From: Deltaproteobacteria bacterium
Lineage (GTDB): Bacteria > Bdellovibrionota_C > UBA2361 > JAGFJO01
DNA: 33,713 nucleotides
Assembly (NCBI GenBank): GCA_024102635.1
Contig: JAGFJO010000138.1
Location: 1 to 33,713, forward strand
Reading direction: 5' to 3'
Part shown: positions 7,592-16,288 of the stretch, piece by piece
Layout of the letters: each line of letters begins with the position of its first letter
Numbering within the stretch: the first letter of the stretch is position 1
Notes under the pieces: model-generated
What the model saw: the letters and a program-made list of their open reading frames with translations, nothing else
Told to the model about the DNA's origin: nothing
Database searches by the model: none
Position numbers and translations under genes: made by a program

Positions 7592-8833
7592 ATGAGCGAA
7601 AAGATTGCACTACGTAGATCAGAGTCGGCCGTATCTTTGCTCTATTCACTCAGTTCCAGATTCTTCACATTTGCTGTGGCTTTTTACCTTTTCAGCCGCT
7701 TCACTTTTTCACGCATTCATTTCAACTGGGGATCGCCGTATACTTTCGCAAGTCTTGAGCAGTATCTCGCCTCGGCCTCAAGCGCCCCTTATTGCTATCG
7801 GGTATTGCCGGCGTATTTGATGAAGGCAATAGATACTATGTTCGGCAGGGCTGTCGCAGCTTCACTTAATTCTATTCCGGAGCTTCAGATATTTGCCGCC
7901 CATTTCCGTGTTACATCGGAGCACGCCTGGCTGATAGTTCCGCTTTTCACCCTCTTTTTTCTCTGCTTCTATCTCTTCTGCCTAGTGTTTCGTTTCATGC
8001 TCTCACACTTTTGCGCGCGACGGGCGATAGTTTGCGGCGGTTTATTGTTTCTATCGGCTGCGCTCCCGATTTTCTTCCAGCAAGGAACACATTTTATCTA
8101 CGATCCTTTTACACTGCTTCTAAGCGCTGGCATGTTGCTTGCCGTTTTGAAAGGGAGCTGGGGCTGGTACTACGCTACCTTCTTTTTAGCGTGCATCAAT
8201 AAAGAACTTGCTCTTGTGGCAGCAGTTCCGTTCTTTGCCGTGAGGCATGAGCAGGATGGAAGCTATGTACTGAGGCGGCACCTTTTAATTCATGCCGGAA
8301 TATTCGGGGCGGTACGGCTGCTCATCTATTTCTTCTTTAACTTCTGTAATGGCGGAGGTGCTCTTCTGCCTGCACTTCCCGGTTTACTGACTGACAATTT
8401 AATAAGAGCGTTCGGTAGTCCTCTCTTGACGGATTTTGCGTATTTTACCGCTGCGTTGGGTGTCGTGTATTTAGTATGTAGAAAACTAGCAGATAAGCCT
8501 GCCTCTCTCCGCTATGTGCCGTCTATGATGGTTCTGCTCGGCTTGCTGCTGATGTGGGGAGGAATTTGGGGTGAGATCAGGGTGTTTTATGAGGCGCTAC
8601 CTGCAGCTTTGATCCTGGTCTATTGGAACTTCATTGAGCTGCTTAACATAAAGTTTGACGATTCAACGCGAGATCCGGCCGGTACTCTCTTTAGGCTTTC
8701 CTGTTCGATTGTGACGATTATCGTTGGCGCAGCGCTGATTTATGGAGCATGCATTCATGCGGCTTATTCTCTTGATTATGCCATCGTAACTGAGGGCACT
8801 CTACTATCCGGTTCAGCGATGCATAACGGCTAG
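7592..8833 (+). CDS. polytopic membrane protein, possibly GT-C-like
   Basis: 413 residues with roughly nine or ten hydrophobic segments spread over the whole length, so an inner-membrane protein. Visible short motifs are PYCYRVLPAYL near residue 66-76, a YDPFTLLLSAG segment near 170, and INKELAL near 202; these recall uncharacterised membrane proteins found beside polysaccharide genes. No soluble catalytic domain is visible. I cannot assign an activity. It sits between flagellin and a recognisable GT-C-type protein, 26 bp upstream of the latter and on the same strand, so the two are probably cotranscribed. A weak GGA-containing ribosome binding site precedes the ATG. A role in glycosylation is inferred only from context. 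Confidence 0.6.
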   Translation: MSEKIALRRSESAVSLLYSLSSRFFTFAVAFYLFSRFTFSRIHFNWGSPYTFASLEQYLASASSAPYCYRVLPAYLMKAIDTMFGRAVAASLNSIPELQIFAAHFRVTSEHAWLIVPLFTLFFLCFYLFCLVFRFMLSHFCARRAIVCGGLLFLSAALPIFFQQGTHFIYDPFTLLLSAGMLLAVLKGSWGWYYATFFLACINKELALVAAVPFFAVRHEQDGSYVLRRHLLIHAGIFGAVRLLIYFFFNFCNGGGALLPALPGLLTDNLIRAFGSPLLTDFAYFTAALGVVYLVCRKLADKPASLRYVPSMMVLLGLLLMWGGIWGEIRVFYEALPAALILVYWNFIELLNIKFDDSTRDPAGTLFRLSCSIVTIIVGAALIYGACIHAAYSLDYAIVTEGTLLSGSAMHNG

Positions 8834-8859
8834 CTGGTTTACCCGTTTTTTAGTTCCCA

Positions 8860-10452
8860 ATGCGACTTCTAACCGTAATCGTACTAATGATTTTTATAAC
8901 ATCGGGGCTATCAACCGCCTGGCTGGCGGAAGATGCATTTATTGTATTTCGAACGGTCGAGAACTTCGTGTCCGGAAATGGGCTGAGGTGGAACGTATCC
9001 GAGCGCGTTCAGGCTTACAGCTGTCCTCTTTGGGTGATGCTGCTTGCTGCCTTTTATTGGATTACAGGGGAGCTTTACTTTTGCAGTTTAGGTTCCGCTT
9101 TGCTTCTTTCTCTCGTGTCGCTGCTATTGCTTGTACGGGCCGGTGGCTGCTCGCCCGGCACCGTTGCCGCAGTGGCCGTGCTTTGTTGTTCGAAGTCTTA
9201 TGTCGAGTTCAGCACTTCAGGCTTGGAGAACCCGCTATCCCACGCGCTCACTGGTATATTCCTCTCCATCTATTTCACTTCCCGGCAATCCGCTTTGAGC
9301 AGATTACGGCTGCTAACCTTGACGGCTTCACTGGGAGCCCTGAACCGGCTCGATCTAATCGTAATCTTCTTCCCTGGAGTGGCAAAAGCGGTTTGGGATT
9401 GCGGACTTCGCATGCAAACCTTGCTTAATGTTGTTCTTTTTAGCGCGCCGGTTCTGGCATGGGAGGGCTTTTCGCTCTTCTATTATGGGTTCCTTTTTCC
9501 GAACCCATTTTACGCAAAGCTGGCGCCCTACTATGACGGAGCTGCGCAGGGCCAAGTTCAACAAGGGCTGCGGTATCTTGCCAATTCCCTGCTTTGGGAC
9601 CCAGTTACTTTGCCCGCTATTGCTGTATCAGCGGCCTGCCTCGCCACCTGGCGAGCCAGCAAAGCGGCCTGGCCGGTATTTGGAGCGCTCCTGTACCTGG
9701 CGTATGTGGTAATGATAGGTGGGGACTTTATGAGCGGACGCCTTTTATCAGTTCCCCTTTACACCGCTCTTTTCTGTTTGGCAGCGTGCTGTAAGAAAAA
9801 AGAGCGTGCGGCCGTCGCATTCTGCGCAGCATCGCTGGCGGTAATTGTAGCAAGTTTTGCTCCGAGGAGTCCCTTAGGAGCCGGTCTCAATTTTGGCTCC
9901 GCAAGATTTGAGGGGGTATCTCCAGACGGCATCGCCGACGAAAGAGCGATATTCTATCCAGTGACCGGGCTGTTGCCAGTCGTAACTAAACGGTTAAATG
10001 AACTTCTTTGGGTTTTTCCGGTCCGCGGCGCTGACGAGATCTTACCAACCGATTTATCGCGCGCCTGGATTCAAAACTTGGTGTCCGGAGGACTCCGGGA
10101 TCGTGCAATGCTTGAAAGGCAAGTACATACACTTCACATGATCGGCATTAGGCCGTTTTTAGGCGGACCGAATCATCACTATATAGATCCGCTTGGGCTG
10201 AGCGATCCGTTTTTGGCACGCCTCCCGCCCCTCACCGGCGCCCGTACCGGACACCGCTTTAGGATTATCCCTAGTGGATACCTCGAGTCAGTGACTTCAG
10301 GCGAGAATCGATTGAAGGACCGTGATCTGGGCGAATATTACAACAGGCTCAGATATATAGTCAGCGGCGGATTATTCGACCGAGCCAGGTTAATTGAGAT
10401 CGTTAAAATGAACTTAGGCTATTACCGTCATCTGCTTCACCGTAGCAATTAG
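8860..10452 (+). CDS. GT-C fold membrane glycosyltransferase-like protein
   Basis: 530 residues. The N-terminus has a membrane segment followed by EDAFIVFRTVENFVSGNGL and an ERVQAYSCPLWVMLL block (residues 24-60). This layout (acidic pair in the first periplasmic loop, then GxGLxxN, ERV.xY..PLW) is typical of bacterial GT-C proteins related to AftB-type arabinosyltransferases and other polyprenyl-phosphate-sugar-dependent enzymes. Glu24/Asp25 would be the catalytic acidic pair. About ten membrane segments fill residues 1-330, and a soluble C-terminal domain (about 345-530) is probably periplasmic. Acceptor and sugar are unknown. No Shine-Dalgarno sequence is seen. It ends 24 bp from the convergent antiporter gene. 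Confidence 0.7.
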   Translation: MRLLTVIVLMIFITSGLSTAWLAEDAFIVFRTVENFVSGNGLRWNVSERVQAYSCPLWVMLLAAFYWITGELYFCSLGSALLLSLVSLLLLVRAGGCSPGTVAAVAVLCCSKSYVEFSTSGLENPLSHALTGIFLSIYFTSRQSALSRLRLLTLTASLGALNRLDLIVIFFPGVAKAVWDCGLRMQTLLNVVLFSAPVLAWEGFSLFYYGFLFPNPFYAKLAPYYDGAAQGQVQQGLRYLANSLLWDPVTLPAIAVSAACLATWRASKAAWPVFGALLYLAYVVMIGGDFMSGRLLSVPLYTALFCLAACCKKKERAAVAFCAASLAVIVASFAPRSPLGAGLNFGSARFEGVSPDGIADERAIFYPVTGLLPVVTKRLNELLWVFPVRGADEILPTDLSRAWIQNLVSGGLRDRAMLERQVHTLHMIGIRPFLGGPNHHYIDPLGLSDPFLARLPPLTGARTGHRFRIIPSGYLESVTSGENRLKDRDLGEYYNRLRYIVSGGLFDRARLIEIVKMNLGYYRHLLHRSN

Positions 10453-10476
10453 TAGACAATAGGAGATGCAAGCCGG

Positions 10477-11970
10477 TTATCGCTTCACTGATTCAGAAGA
10501 GGTATGACCGTGATCCGGCGTTTTTTCCAGTGGTCTTTCGAAAAGGTCACGAAGTTCGTCAAGATCATGTTTCCGGCTGGTGATAAGCAGCTTATCTCCC
10601 GCTTCGATTACCGTAGCGCCGCGCGGAACGTAGGACTCGTTACCCCGAGTCAGCAGAACGATCAACGCAGTTTGCGGTATATTAAGATCTACGACCCGCT
10701 TTTTGACTATACCGGAGTCCGGCTGCACCGTTACCTCAAACATGTTCGAAGCCACCCGTCTTTCGACAAATATTTCCTGCCCCTCTCCCAGCACTCCAAG
10801 CAGGCGGGCCAGCGGACGGATGGTCGTTCCCTGAAGCAACACTGAAACTAGCACCACGAAAAATACAATGTTGAAGATGTCAACGGCATGCGGCACGCCC
10901 TCAGTAATAGGGATGGTGGCTAGTACGATAGGCACTGCGCCTCGCAGCCCGACCCATGATATAAAAAGGTTCTCCCTCCAGTTAAAATCACGAAACCACA
11001 TCTGGCACACCAGCACGGCCGCAGGCCGCGCCACGAAAACAAGAAAAGCCGAGAGCAGCAGGCCCTTCATGGCGATCGGCCCGAGCTGGGAGGGAAACAC
11101 TAAAAGACCTAGAAATAAAAACACTACTATCTGCATCAGCCAGGCGATCCCGTCATGGAACTGTGTGAGACTTGCTTTGTGAAGGAAGTTCTTTTTCCCT
11201 ATTACCACTCCCGCTACATAAACTGCGAGAAATCCACTCCCGTATAAGAGAGCTGTAGCGGAGTATGTGAGTAACGCCGCGCCGATAGTGATTACGGGAT
11301 ACAGTCCCTCATAGTCGAGGCGAATTCTATTGACCCCCTCTACGGTAAGCAGACCGCAGATGTAGCCGGCGGCGATTCCCACAACCAATTGAAGTACGAG
11401 GATAAGCGCCACCGAACTGCCGTTCAGCGAGGGGCTAATCGCTAGAGCGGTCAATATAGTCGTTAAAAATATCGCCATCGGATCGTTTGCGCCCGATTCT
11501 AATTCGAGAAGGGGGGCAAGATTGCCTTTAAGGCGCAGGCTGCGAGCGCGCAGCACACCGAAGACTGCGGCTGCATCGGTCGAGGAGACTACCGCGCCCA
11601 AAAGTAATCCTAACAGAACCGGAAATTCGAAGATCCAAACGGCGGCGAAACCGACCAATAGTCCGGTCAGGACTACTCCGAATGTGGCGAGGGTTGTGCC
11701 TGGAAGGGCTACCCTCCGCAGAGACCTCCAATTGGTTTCTAACCCGCCGGCGAATAAGATGAAGATCAAGGCGACAGTGCCGATTGATCGCGCCAGTTCG
11801 AAATCATCGAAATGAATTCCGCCGAATCCCTCAGAACCGGCCGCCATTCCAATGAGCAAAAAGAGTGAGAGGGCAGGTATTCCCGATTGGCTGGAGGCAC
11901 GGCTTGCAGCTACTCCGAGAAGCAGCAAGATTCCGGCCACCAATAGCAAACTTTCTAAATACCCCGCCAT
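10477..11970 (-). CDS. nhaP2: CPA1-type potassium/sodium-proton antiporter with TrkA-C domain (NhaP2-like)
   Basis: 497 residues. Residues 1-390 form about twelve membrane segments of the Na+/H+ exchanger fold, with the ion-site motif SGANDPMA near residues 158-165 and the VGLRGAVPIVLA motif near 340. Residues about 405-475 form a soluble RCK_C/TrkA-C domain (RVVDLNIPQTALIVLLTRG ... GDKLLITS), which in NhaP2/CvrA-type K+/H+ antiporters binds regulatory ligands. Known role of the family: monovalent cation efflux for pH and osmotic balance at the inner membrane. It lies downstream of the flgM-like gene on the same strand (165-bp gap) but with no functional link evident. Confidence 0.9.
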   Translation of the reverse strand: MAGYLESLLLVAGILLLLGVAASRASSQSGIPALSLFLLIGMAAGSEGFGGIHFDDFELARSIGTVALIFILFAGGLETNWRSLRRVALPGTTLATFGVVLTGLLVGFAAVWIFEFPVLLGLLLGAVVSSTDAAAVFGVLRARSLRLKGNLAPLLELESGANDPMAIFLTTILTALAISPSLNGSSVALILVLQLVVGIAAGYICGLLTVEGVNRIRLDYEGLYPVITIGAALLTYSATALLYGSGFLAVYVAGVVIGKKNFLHKASLTQFHDGIAWLMQIVVFLFLGLLVFPSQLGPIAMKGLLLSAFLVFVARPAAVLVCQMWFRDFNWRENLFISWVGLRGAVPIVLATIPITEGVPHAVDIFNIVFFVVLVSVLLQGTTIRPLARLLGVLGEGQEIFVERRVASNMFEVTVQPDSGIVKKRVVDLNIPQTALIVLLTRGNESYVPRGATVIEAGDKLLITSRKHDLDELRDLFERPLEKTPDHGHTSSESVKR

Positions 11971-12135
11971 TTTCTAGTATAAATCAGCAGCCCCGTACCG
12001 CGGGATCTGAGTGGAGTTCAACTGCTATGATAGACAATGGCTCATGCCGGGGCAATCAAAAGCGATCTTGAACTTGCCCTTGACGTCTTCTCCGGTATGA
12101 CCGAAAGGAGATTATAGCTCGGTGCGGCTCCGCAG

Positions 12136-12285
12136 CTATCTCGCCAGAAAGAGAGCTTTGGCGAGATCCATGTTGCTTACGTGATATTTCCCTGCAACGA
12201 TCCTTGACTTAAGCTTGGATATCTTGCGTGCTCTAAGATTGTTGAGTTGCTTGGCGAGCTTCTCGGATTCGCGCTTCGAATTCAT
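12136..12285 (-). CDS. flgM: short FlgM-like anti-sigma-28 factor
   Basis: A 49-residue protein rich in Lys and Arg. Residues 19-46 (ARKISKLKSRIVAGKYHV followed by SNMDLAKALF) match the C-terminal part of FlgM, where the pattern is xRVAxLKxAIxxGxYxVDxxxVAxAML; this part binds and inhibits FliA (sigma-28) until FlgM is exported through the flagellar basal body. FlgM is usually 90-100 residues, so the N-terminal secreted half is almost gone here. A strong GGAGGT lies 6 nt before the ATG (minus strand), supporting translation. A sigma-28-like promoter lies about 150 bp upstream. Assignment rests on pattern matching by eye plus flagellar context. Confidence 0.75.
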   Translation of the reverse strand: MNSKRESEKLAKQLNNLRARKISKLKSRIVAGKYHVSNMDLAKALFLAR

Positions 12286-12401
12286 ACCTTTACCTCCAAA
12301 AACAGCACTTGTAGGTCTGAATTCCGTTTCTACCGAGCCTCTGCGCCTTGATAGGCTGTTTTGAGGCTTCCCCTCCTGGGGTAGGAAAGATGCTTCCTAG
12401 A

Positions 12402-12417
12402 TGTACATTTTTGTACA
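12402..12417. repeat. perfect dyad TGTACA-TTTT-TGTACA
   Basis: Two TGTACA palindromes separated by TTTT give a perfect 16-bp-scale dyad. It lies just downstream of the putative flgM transcript start (minus strand), where a repressor could act. The binding protein is unknown. Confidence 0.45.
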
Positions 12418-12436
12418 ATTCTCTCTCCAATTAGAT

Positions 12437-12464
12437 ATATCGTGCACAAAAGTGAACGGCTTTA
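12437..12464 (-). promoter_or_regulatory. putative sigma-28 (FliA/SigD) promoter of flgM
   Basis: On the minus strand: TAAA (12464-12461), 16 nt, CACGATAT (12444-12437), against TAAA-N15-GCCGATAT. The -35 is exact and the CGATAT core intact; the spacer is one base long. Control of flgM by sigma-28 is known in many flagellar systems. Confidence 0.45.
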
Positions 12465-12611
12465 GAGATTTTCTCGTATTTCTTTATGCGAGATTCCTCC
12501 AGAAAGTCGTTTAAGGCCGGCTCGGCGGAAGTGCAGCGCGGCTATTCAGGTCTTGCCTGATGGTTTTGAAGTTGTCACCGTATGATTAGTTATTTTTCTG
12601 AGTAGGCGAGC

Positions 12612-14219
12612 GTGGCAGAGAGAGATTCAACTCCGAAGTTTGATTTTTTGGCGGTTGTTCTGCTTTCGGTCTCTGCTGTGGCGGTTTACTGCAACACCTT
12701 AAGCGCGGGCTTTGTTTTCGATGACTACCTGCATATAGTCGATAATCCCAACATTCGCTCCATTAGCTCCTCCCTGATTTACTTTCAGGAGCCGCTCCCA
12801 CCCGGAAACCTTTATAGACCACTTCTTCTACTGAGCTATGCATTGAGTTGGAGAGCTGCCGAAGGGGCTGCCTGGTTTTTTCATGGCGGCAATGTCCTGC
12901 TGCACGCCGCAAACTTGGTAATGCTCTATCTGCTGCTCGGAAAGTTAGTGGAGCGCCGTATGGCGCTGCTAGCTGCGCTGATCCTCGCCGTCCACCCGAC
13001 ACCGAGCGAGGCGGTTGCCAACATTAGCGGTCGCTCCGAACTTTTGGCGGTATTTTTCGGAGCAGCCTTTTTGCTCTCAGCTTTAGCGGCACTTGGGAAG
13101 TGCGCTGGGAGTGGACGGCTGAAATGGGAGTTAGCGGCGGCCCTTTGCTTACTACTTGCGCTCTTGAGTAAGGAGAGCGGGCTTAGCTTCCTTCTGCTCT
13201 TGCTTGTCTTTATTTGGCATAGTGGGCCTGGACAGCTGCGGGCTTTTGCCTTTTCTAGACTTGCCGTGTTGTCCGTAATAGCTAGCGGAGCTTACGCCGC
13301 GCTTCGATTGTCGGCCCTCGGGCCTAGCGCAGCAACCGGAGGGGAGATCTCATTTCTCGATAACCCGTTGGCGCATCTAAGTATCAAAGAACGGATACTC
13401 AATGCCAGCTACCTGCTCACCAATTATATCGTCCTAATTGTCTTCCCGCACCGCCAGAGCGCTGACTATTCTTTCGCGCAGTTTTATCCATTGTCTCCTG
13501 TTTTACGTAATATGGAGATCGGCCAGGTACTATCGATTGCCATTCCCTTTCTTTTATTATTGGTTGGAGGACTCAGGGCGCGCCGGCGTGACCCGTTGGG
13601 AGCTTTGATACTCTGGTTCTTCTCCGCATTCTCCATTACCGGCAACATCTTTTTCCCCATCGGTACCGTCTTCGCCGATCGCCTTGCTTATCTGGCTACG
13701 CCGTCAGTAGCGGCTGCAGTGTTGTTAATGTTAAGCCGCAGCTTTGGAAGTGGGCCGGCCACGGTATCTGGGGTTGCTGCGTTTGCCGCATGTGCGATGT
13801 TAACCTTTTCTCATAACCCCGTCTGGCATAACAATTTATCGTTATGGACCCACCAAATGAAGGTCGCTCCATTCAGCTTCAAAGCCAAGGCAAATTATGG
13901 AGCGGCACTCTATGAAAATGGCCGGCTGGATGAAGCAAAAAGGTACCTGGAAGAGTCCTTAGCAATTGAAAGCGGTTCTCCCGGCACGTATCGGGTTCTC
14001 GGGCAGGTTTATAGCGCGCTTGAAGAGACGGAGGATGCGGGGATGGCTTTCCGTGATGCTTTAGCTATTGATCCCAACAACCCTGTAACCCTAAAAGCAT
14101 ATAAGGAATTCAGGGAAAAGCATCCAGAGCCGCTTACGCAAACCGAGGCACCTTCAGGCCGGCCATCTAAAATCAGCTCTTCAGCACCTCGAGACCTGGA
14201 AGCCCTCGGCCCTCCATGA
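12612..14219 (+). CDS. TMTC-like GT-C membrane protein with C-terminal TPR repeats
   Basis: 535 residues. The N-terminus reads GFVFDDYLHIVDNPNIRS (residues 33-50) with the paired Asp37/Asp38 of GT-C mannosyltransferases, then YRPLLLLSYA and HPTPSEAVANISGRSELLA near 130-150; these are hallmarks of the TMTC/DUF1736 family, whose animal members O-mannosylate proteins. About ten membrane segments are followed by a soluble region (about 415-500) with two TPR-like repeats (ANYGAALYENGRLDEAKRYL; YRVLGQVYSALEETEDA). Start is GTG with only a weak ribosome binding site. The final 47 bp overlap the convergent pgk gene. Acceptor unknown; flagellin or another surface protein is possible. Confidence 0.8.
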   Translation: MAERDSTPKFDFLAVVLLSVSAVAVYCNTLSAGFVFDDYLHIVDNPNIRSISSSLIYFQEPLPPGNLYRPLLLLSYALSWRAAEGAAWFFHGGNVLLHAANLVMLYLLLGKLVERRMALLAALILAVHPTPSEAVANISGRSELLAVFFGAAFLLSALAALGKCAGSGRLKWELAAALCLLLALLSKESGLSFLLLLLVFIWHSGPGQLRAFAFSRLAVLSVIASGAYAALRLSALGPSAATGGEISFLDNPLAHLSIKERILNASYLLTNYIVLIVFPHRQSADYSFAQFYPLSPVLRNMEIGQVLSIAIPFLLLLVGGLRARRRDPLGALILWFFSAFSITGNIFFPIGTVFADRLAYLATPSVAAAVLLMLSRSFGSGPATVSGVAAFAACAMLTFSHNPVWHNNLSLWTHQMKVAPFSFKAKANYGAALYENGRLDEAKRYLEESLAIESGSPGTYRVLGQVYSALEETEDAGMAFRDALAIDPNNPVTLKAYKEFREKHPEPLTQTEAPSGRPSKISSSAPRDLEALGPP

Positions 14220-15357
14220 GCTGTAACAGAGCGCCGCCGCCAGTTGATATAAAATTAAACTTGTGCCCGAGCTGCATTGCATGAATAGCGGCGTCGGTAT
14301 CGCCTCCACCTGCGACCGTAACTCCGTGTGCGCTAGAAAGATGTTCGATCATATCGGTTGTGCCTTTGGAGAAGTCTTCGTTCTCGAAAACACCCATCGG
14401 TCCATTCCATACGATCGTCTCTGCCGTATGGAGCGCCTCCTTAAAGAGCAAGCTAGTCGCCGGGCCTATATCAAGCGCCATGGTATCGGCCGGGATTTCT
14501 TGAGCGGGAACCGCCCGGCCGAGCCCGTGCGCATTGGGGGAGGGGCCTACCATAAAATCTACCGGCAGGTATAATTTGCAGTCTCGACGCGCCAAAATTG
14601 CTATTAACTCCAGAGCTCGCTGAAAAAGGTCCGATTCAAAGCGCGAACGTCCCATCTGCAGGCCTTGTGCCGCTAAGAATGTATTAGCCATTGCTCCGCC
14701 GATGATTACTTTATCTACCCGGTCCGCGAGCTTAATTAAGGCATTCAGCTTGGTGGCCACCTTGACGCCGCCCAATATCATGCAAAATGGCTGACGCGGT
14801 TTCACTAACGCACGCTCGTAATATTCAAGCTCTTTCTGCATTAGCAAGCCGGCAGCCTTCTGTTTGAAAAGGCGGGGAACTCCGATGATTGAAGCGTGCG
14901 GACGATGAGACGTGCCGAATGCATCGTTGACGAACACGTCGGCTGTCCTAGCCAACTGTTGGCAGAATTCCGGATCGTTGCGTTGCTCTCCCGGATTGAA
15001 GCGCAGGTTCTCTAAAAGAAGCACCTGTCCCGGCTGCAGTCTTTCAACCTGATCCTCGACTTCCTGTCCGACAATTCCCTGCGCAAGAATTACATCCTGC
15101 TTAAGCAAGGTGCTAAGTGTTTCGGCGATAGGCCTTAGCGATAATGCCATATCAGGCTTTCCACCTGGCCGGCCCAAGTGTGACATAAGGATCGGCTTGG
15201 CCTTTCGCTCAAGGATATAACGTAACGTCGGTAAAAACTGCTTGATGCGGTTATCGTCCGAAATTTTGCCGTTCTCTTTCAAGGGAACGTTAAAATCTGC
15301 GCGGATCAACACGCGCCGGCCGCTAAGTTCGATATCCTTTAAAAATGCAACTCCCAT
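14173..15357 (-). CDS. pgk: phosphoglycerate kinase
   Basis: 394 residues, full length. It interconverts 1,3-bisphosphoglycerate + ADP and 3-phosphoglycerate + ATP in the cytoplasm. The N-terminal RADFNVPL (around residues 19-26) and SHLGRPGGK (59-67) bind the phosphoglycerate; GGVKVATKLNAL is the family's conserved GG.K...K segment; VWNGPMGVFE and the C-terminal GGGDTDAAI and STGGGALLQLMEG bind nucleotide. The usual gap partner in the operon is absent; instead pgk follows the NIF3-family gene with stop and start codons directly abutting, so translation is probably coupled. Its end overlaps the TMTC-like gene on the opposite strand. Confidence 0.97.
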   Translation of the reverse strand: MGVAFLKDIELSGRRVLIRADFNVPLKENGKISDDNRIKQFLPTLRYILERKAKPILMSHLGRPGGKPDMALSLRPIAETLSTLLKQDVILAQGIVGQEVEDQVERLQPGQVLLLENLRFNPGEQRNDPEFCQQLARTADVFVNDAFGTSHRPHASIIGVPRLFKQKAAGLLMQKELEYYERALVKPRQPFCMILGGVKVATKLNALIKLADRVDKVIIGGAMANTFLAAQGLQMGRSRFESDLFQRALELIAILARRDCKLYLPVDFMVGPSPNAHGLGRAVPAQEIPADTMALDIGPATSLLFKEALHTAETIVWNGPMGVFENEDFSKGTTDMIEHLSSAHGVTVAGGGDTDAAIHAMQLGHKFNFISTGGGALLQLMEGRGLPGLEVLKS

Positions 15358-16119
15358 CTAAATCCCACTACCTTCATGTATAAAAACTGTCTTCACTTTG
15401 AATCTCTCTTCCAATTGAGATCCTAAAGCTTTGACGCCCAATGTTTCGGTAGCATAGTGTCCCATAAATAACGCGTTTACGCCAAGCTCTTTGGCCTTAT
15501 GATATGCCTCATGCTTCGGCTCACCTGACAGCAGAAGGTCAAGACTCTGTGCGGCGGTTGCATCAAGAGCAAACGCCCCCGATCCAGTGACAATTCCGAC
15601 CGTGTTAATTGACGCCGTTCCGAATGGAAGCACTGTAGGAGATATTGCACCTGCTAAAGATCCGCACTTAGCGGCCACCTGGTTAATCGTCAAATCTGAT
15701 GGAAGCTTCCCTTTTACCCCCACTGTGCATCCCTTATATTCGCAAAACGGCTCTACATCCCGGAGATTCAAAAGTTCAGCCAGTTGGGCGGCATTTCCGA
15801 CCTTCATATGGGAATCAAGTGGTAGGTGGGAGGCATATAGCGAACAGCCGCTCCTCAAGAGAAGAGAAAGTTTTTTGCTGAGCGTGCCCGTTACCGGCAG
15901 GCACTCCCCCCAAAAAAGGCCATGGTGAACAACGAGCAATTGAGCCTGAGCCTTAACCGCGTTTTCAATGATACTAAGGCCGCTATCAACCGCAAGCGCA
16001 ACCACTTCTACCTTGCTTGACGAGCTTTCAACCTGTAATCCGTTTAGAGATGAGTCCGAAAAATCGGCAGCCGACAATAGCGTATCGAGGTAGTTGACTA
16101 GTTCAGCAAGATCGGCCAT
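15358..16119 (-). CDS. NIF3-family dinuclear metal-centre protein (YbgI-like)
   Basis: 253 residues, the short form without the inserted PII-like domain. Metal-ligand motifs of the family are present: His65/His66 in VVHHGLFW, SHLPLD at 97-102, and GHYATE with His221 and Glu225 near the C-terminus. Family members form hexameric toroids with a two-metal site; the physiological reaction is not firmly established (GTP cyclohydrolase-type hydrolase has been proposed). It lies directly upstream of pgk with no gap and divergent to accD, 169 bp away. ATG 16119 has no obvious Shine-Dalgarno sequence. Confidence 0.9.
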   Translation of the reverse strand: MADLAELVNYLDTLLSAADFSDSSLNGLQVESSSSKVEVVALAVDSGLSIIENAVKAQAQLLVVHHGLFWGECLPVTGTLSKKLSLLLRSGCSLYASHLPLDSHMKVGNAAQLAELLNLRDVEPFCEYKGCTVGVKGKLPSDLTINQVAAKCGSLAGAISPTVLPFGTASINTVGIVTGSGAFALDATAAQSLDLLLSGEPKHEAYHKAKELGVNALFMGHYATETLGVKALGSQLEERFKVKTVFIHEGSGI

Positions 16120-16288
16120 TTTGCCCGTTATTTCAATGTTTTATGCGGCTGCTGGATCATTCACTTATACTATATTTGCGCCGGCTAGGCAAAGAAGCTA
16201 TCCTTCCGGCGGCACGCGTCGCCGATTAATGCCGCGCTTGGCGCCGCCGACCTTATTAACAACTCAATCACTGAATTCGTTTAACTTT

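Larger units (their letters stand above)
12286..12611. other. intergenic region, 326 bp, divergent between flgM and the TMTC-like gene
   Basis: No credible coding frame. It holds the strong flgM ribosome binding site, a sigma-28-like promoter reading toward flgM, a TGTACA dyad, and a second hairpin (TCTCGTA, 8-nt loop, TGCGAGA at about 12473-12494). No convincing promoter for the plus-strand TMTC-like gene was found. Confidence 0.6.

Noticed and set aside
11976..11981. TATACT on the minus strand just before the antiporter ATG
   Set aside because: A good -10 but no -35 partner found, and the transcript would be leaderless; left unassigned.
12039..12119. 26-codon frame beginning MAHAGAIKSDLELALD on the plus strand
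   Set aside because: Too short, no ribosome binding site at proper spacing, bounded by stops, and no recognised family.
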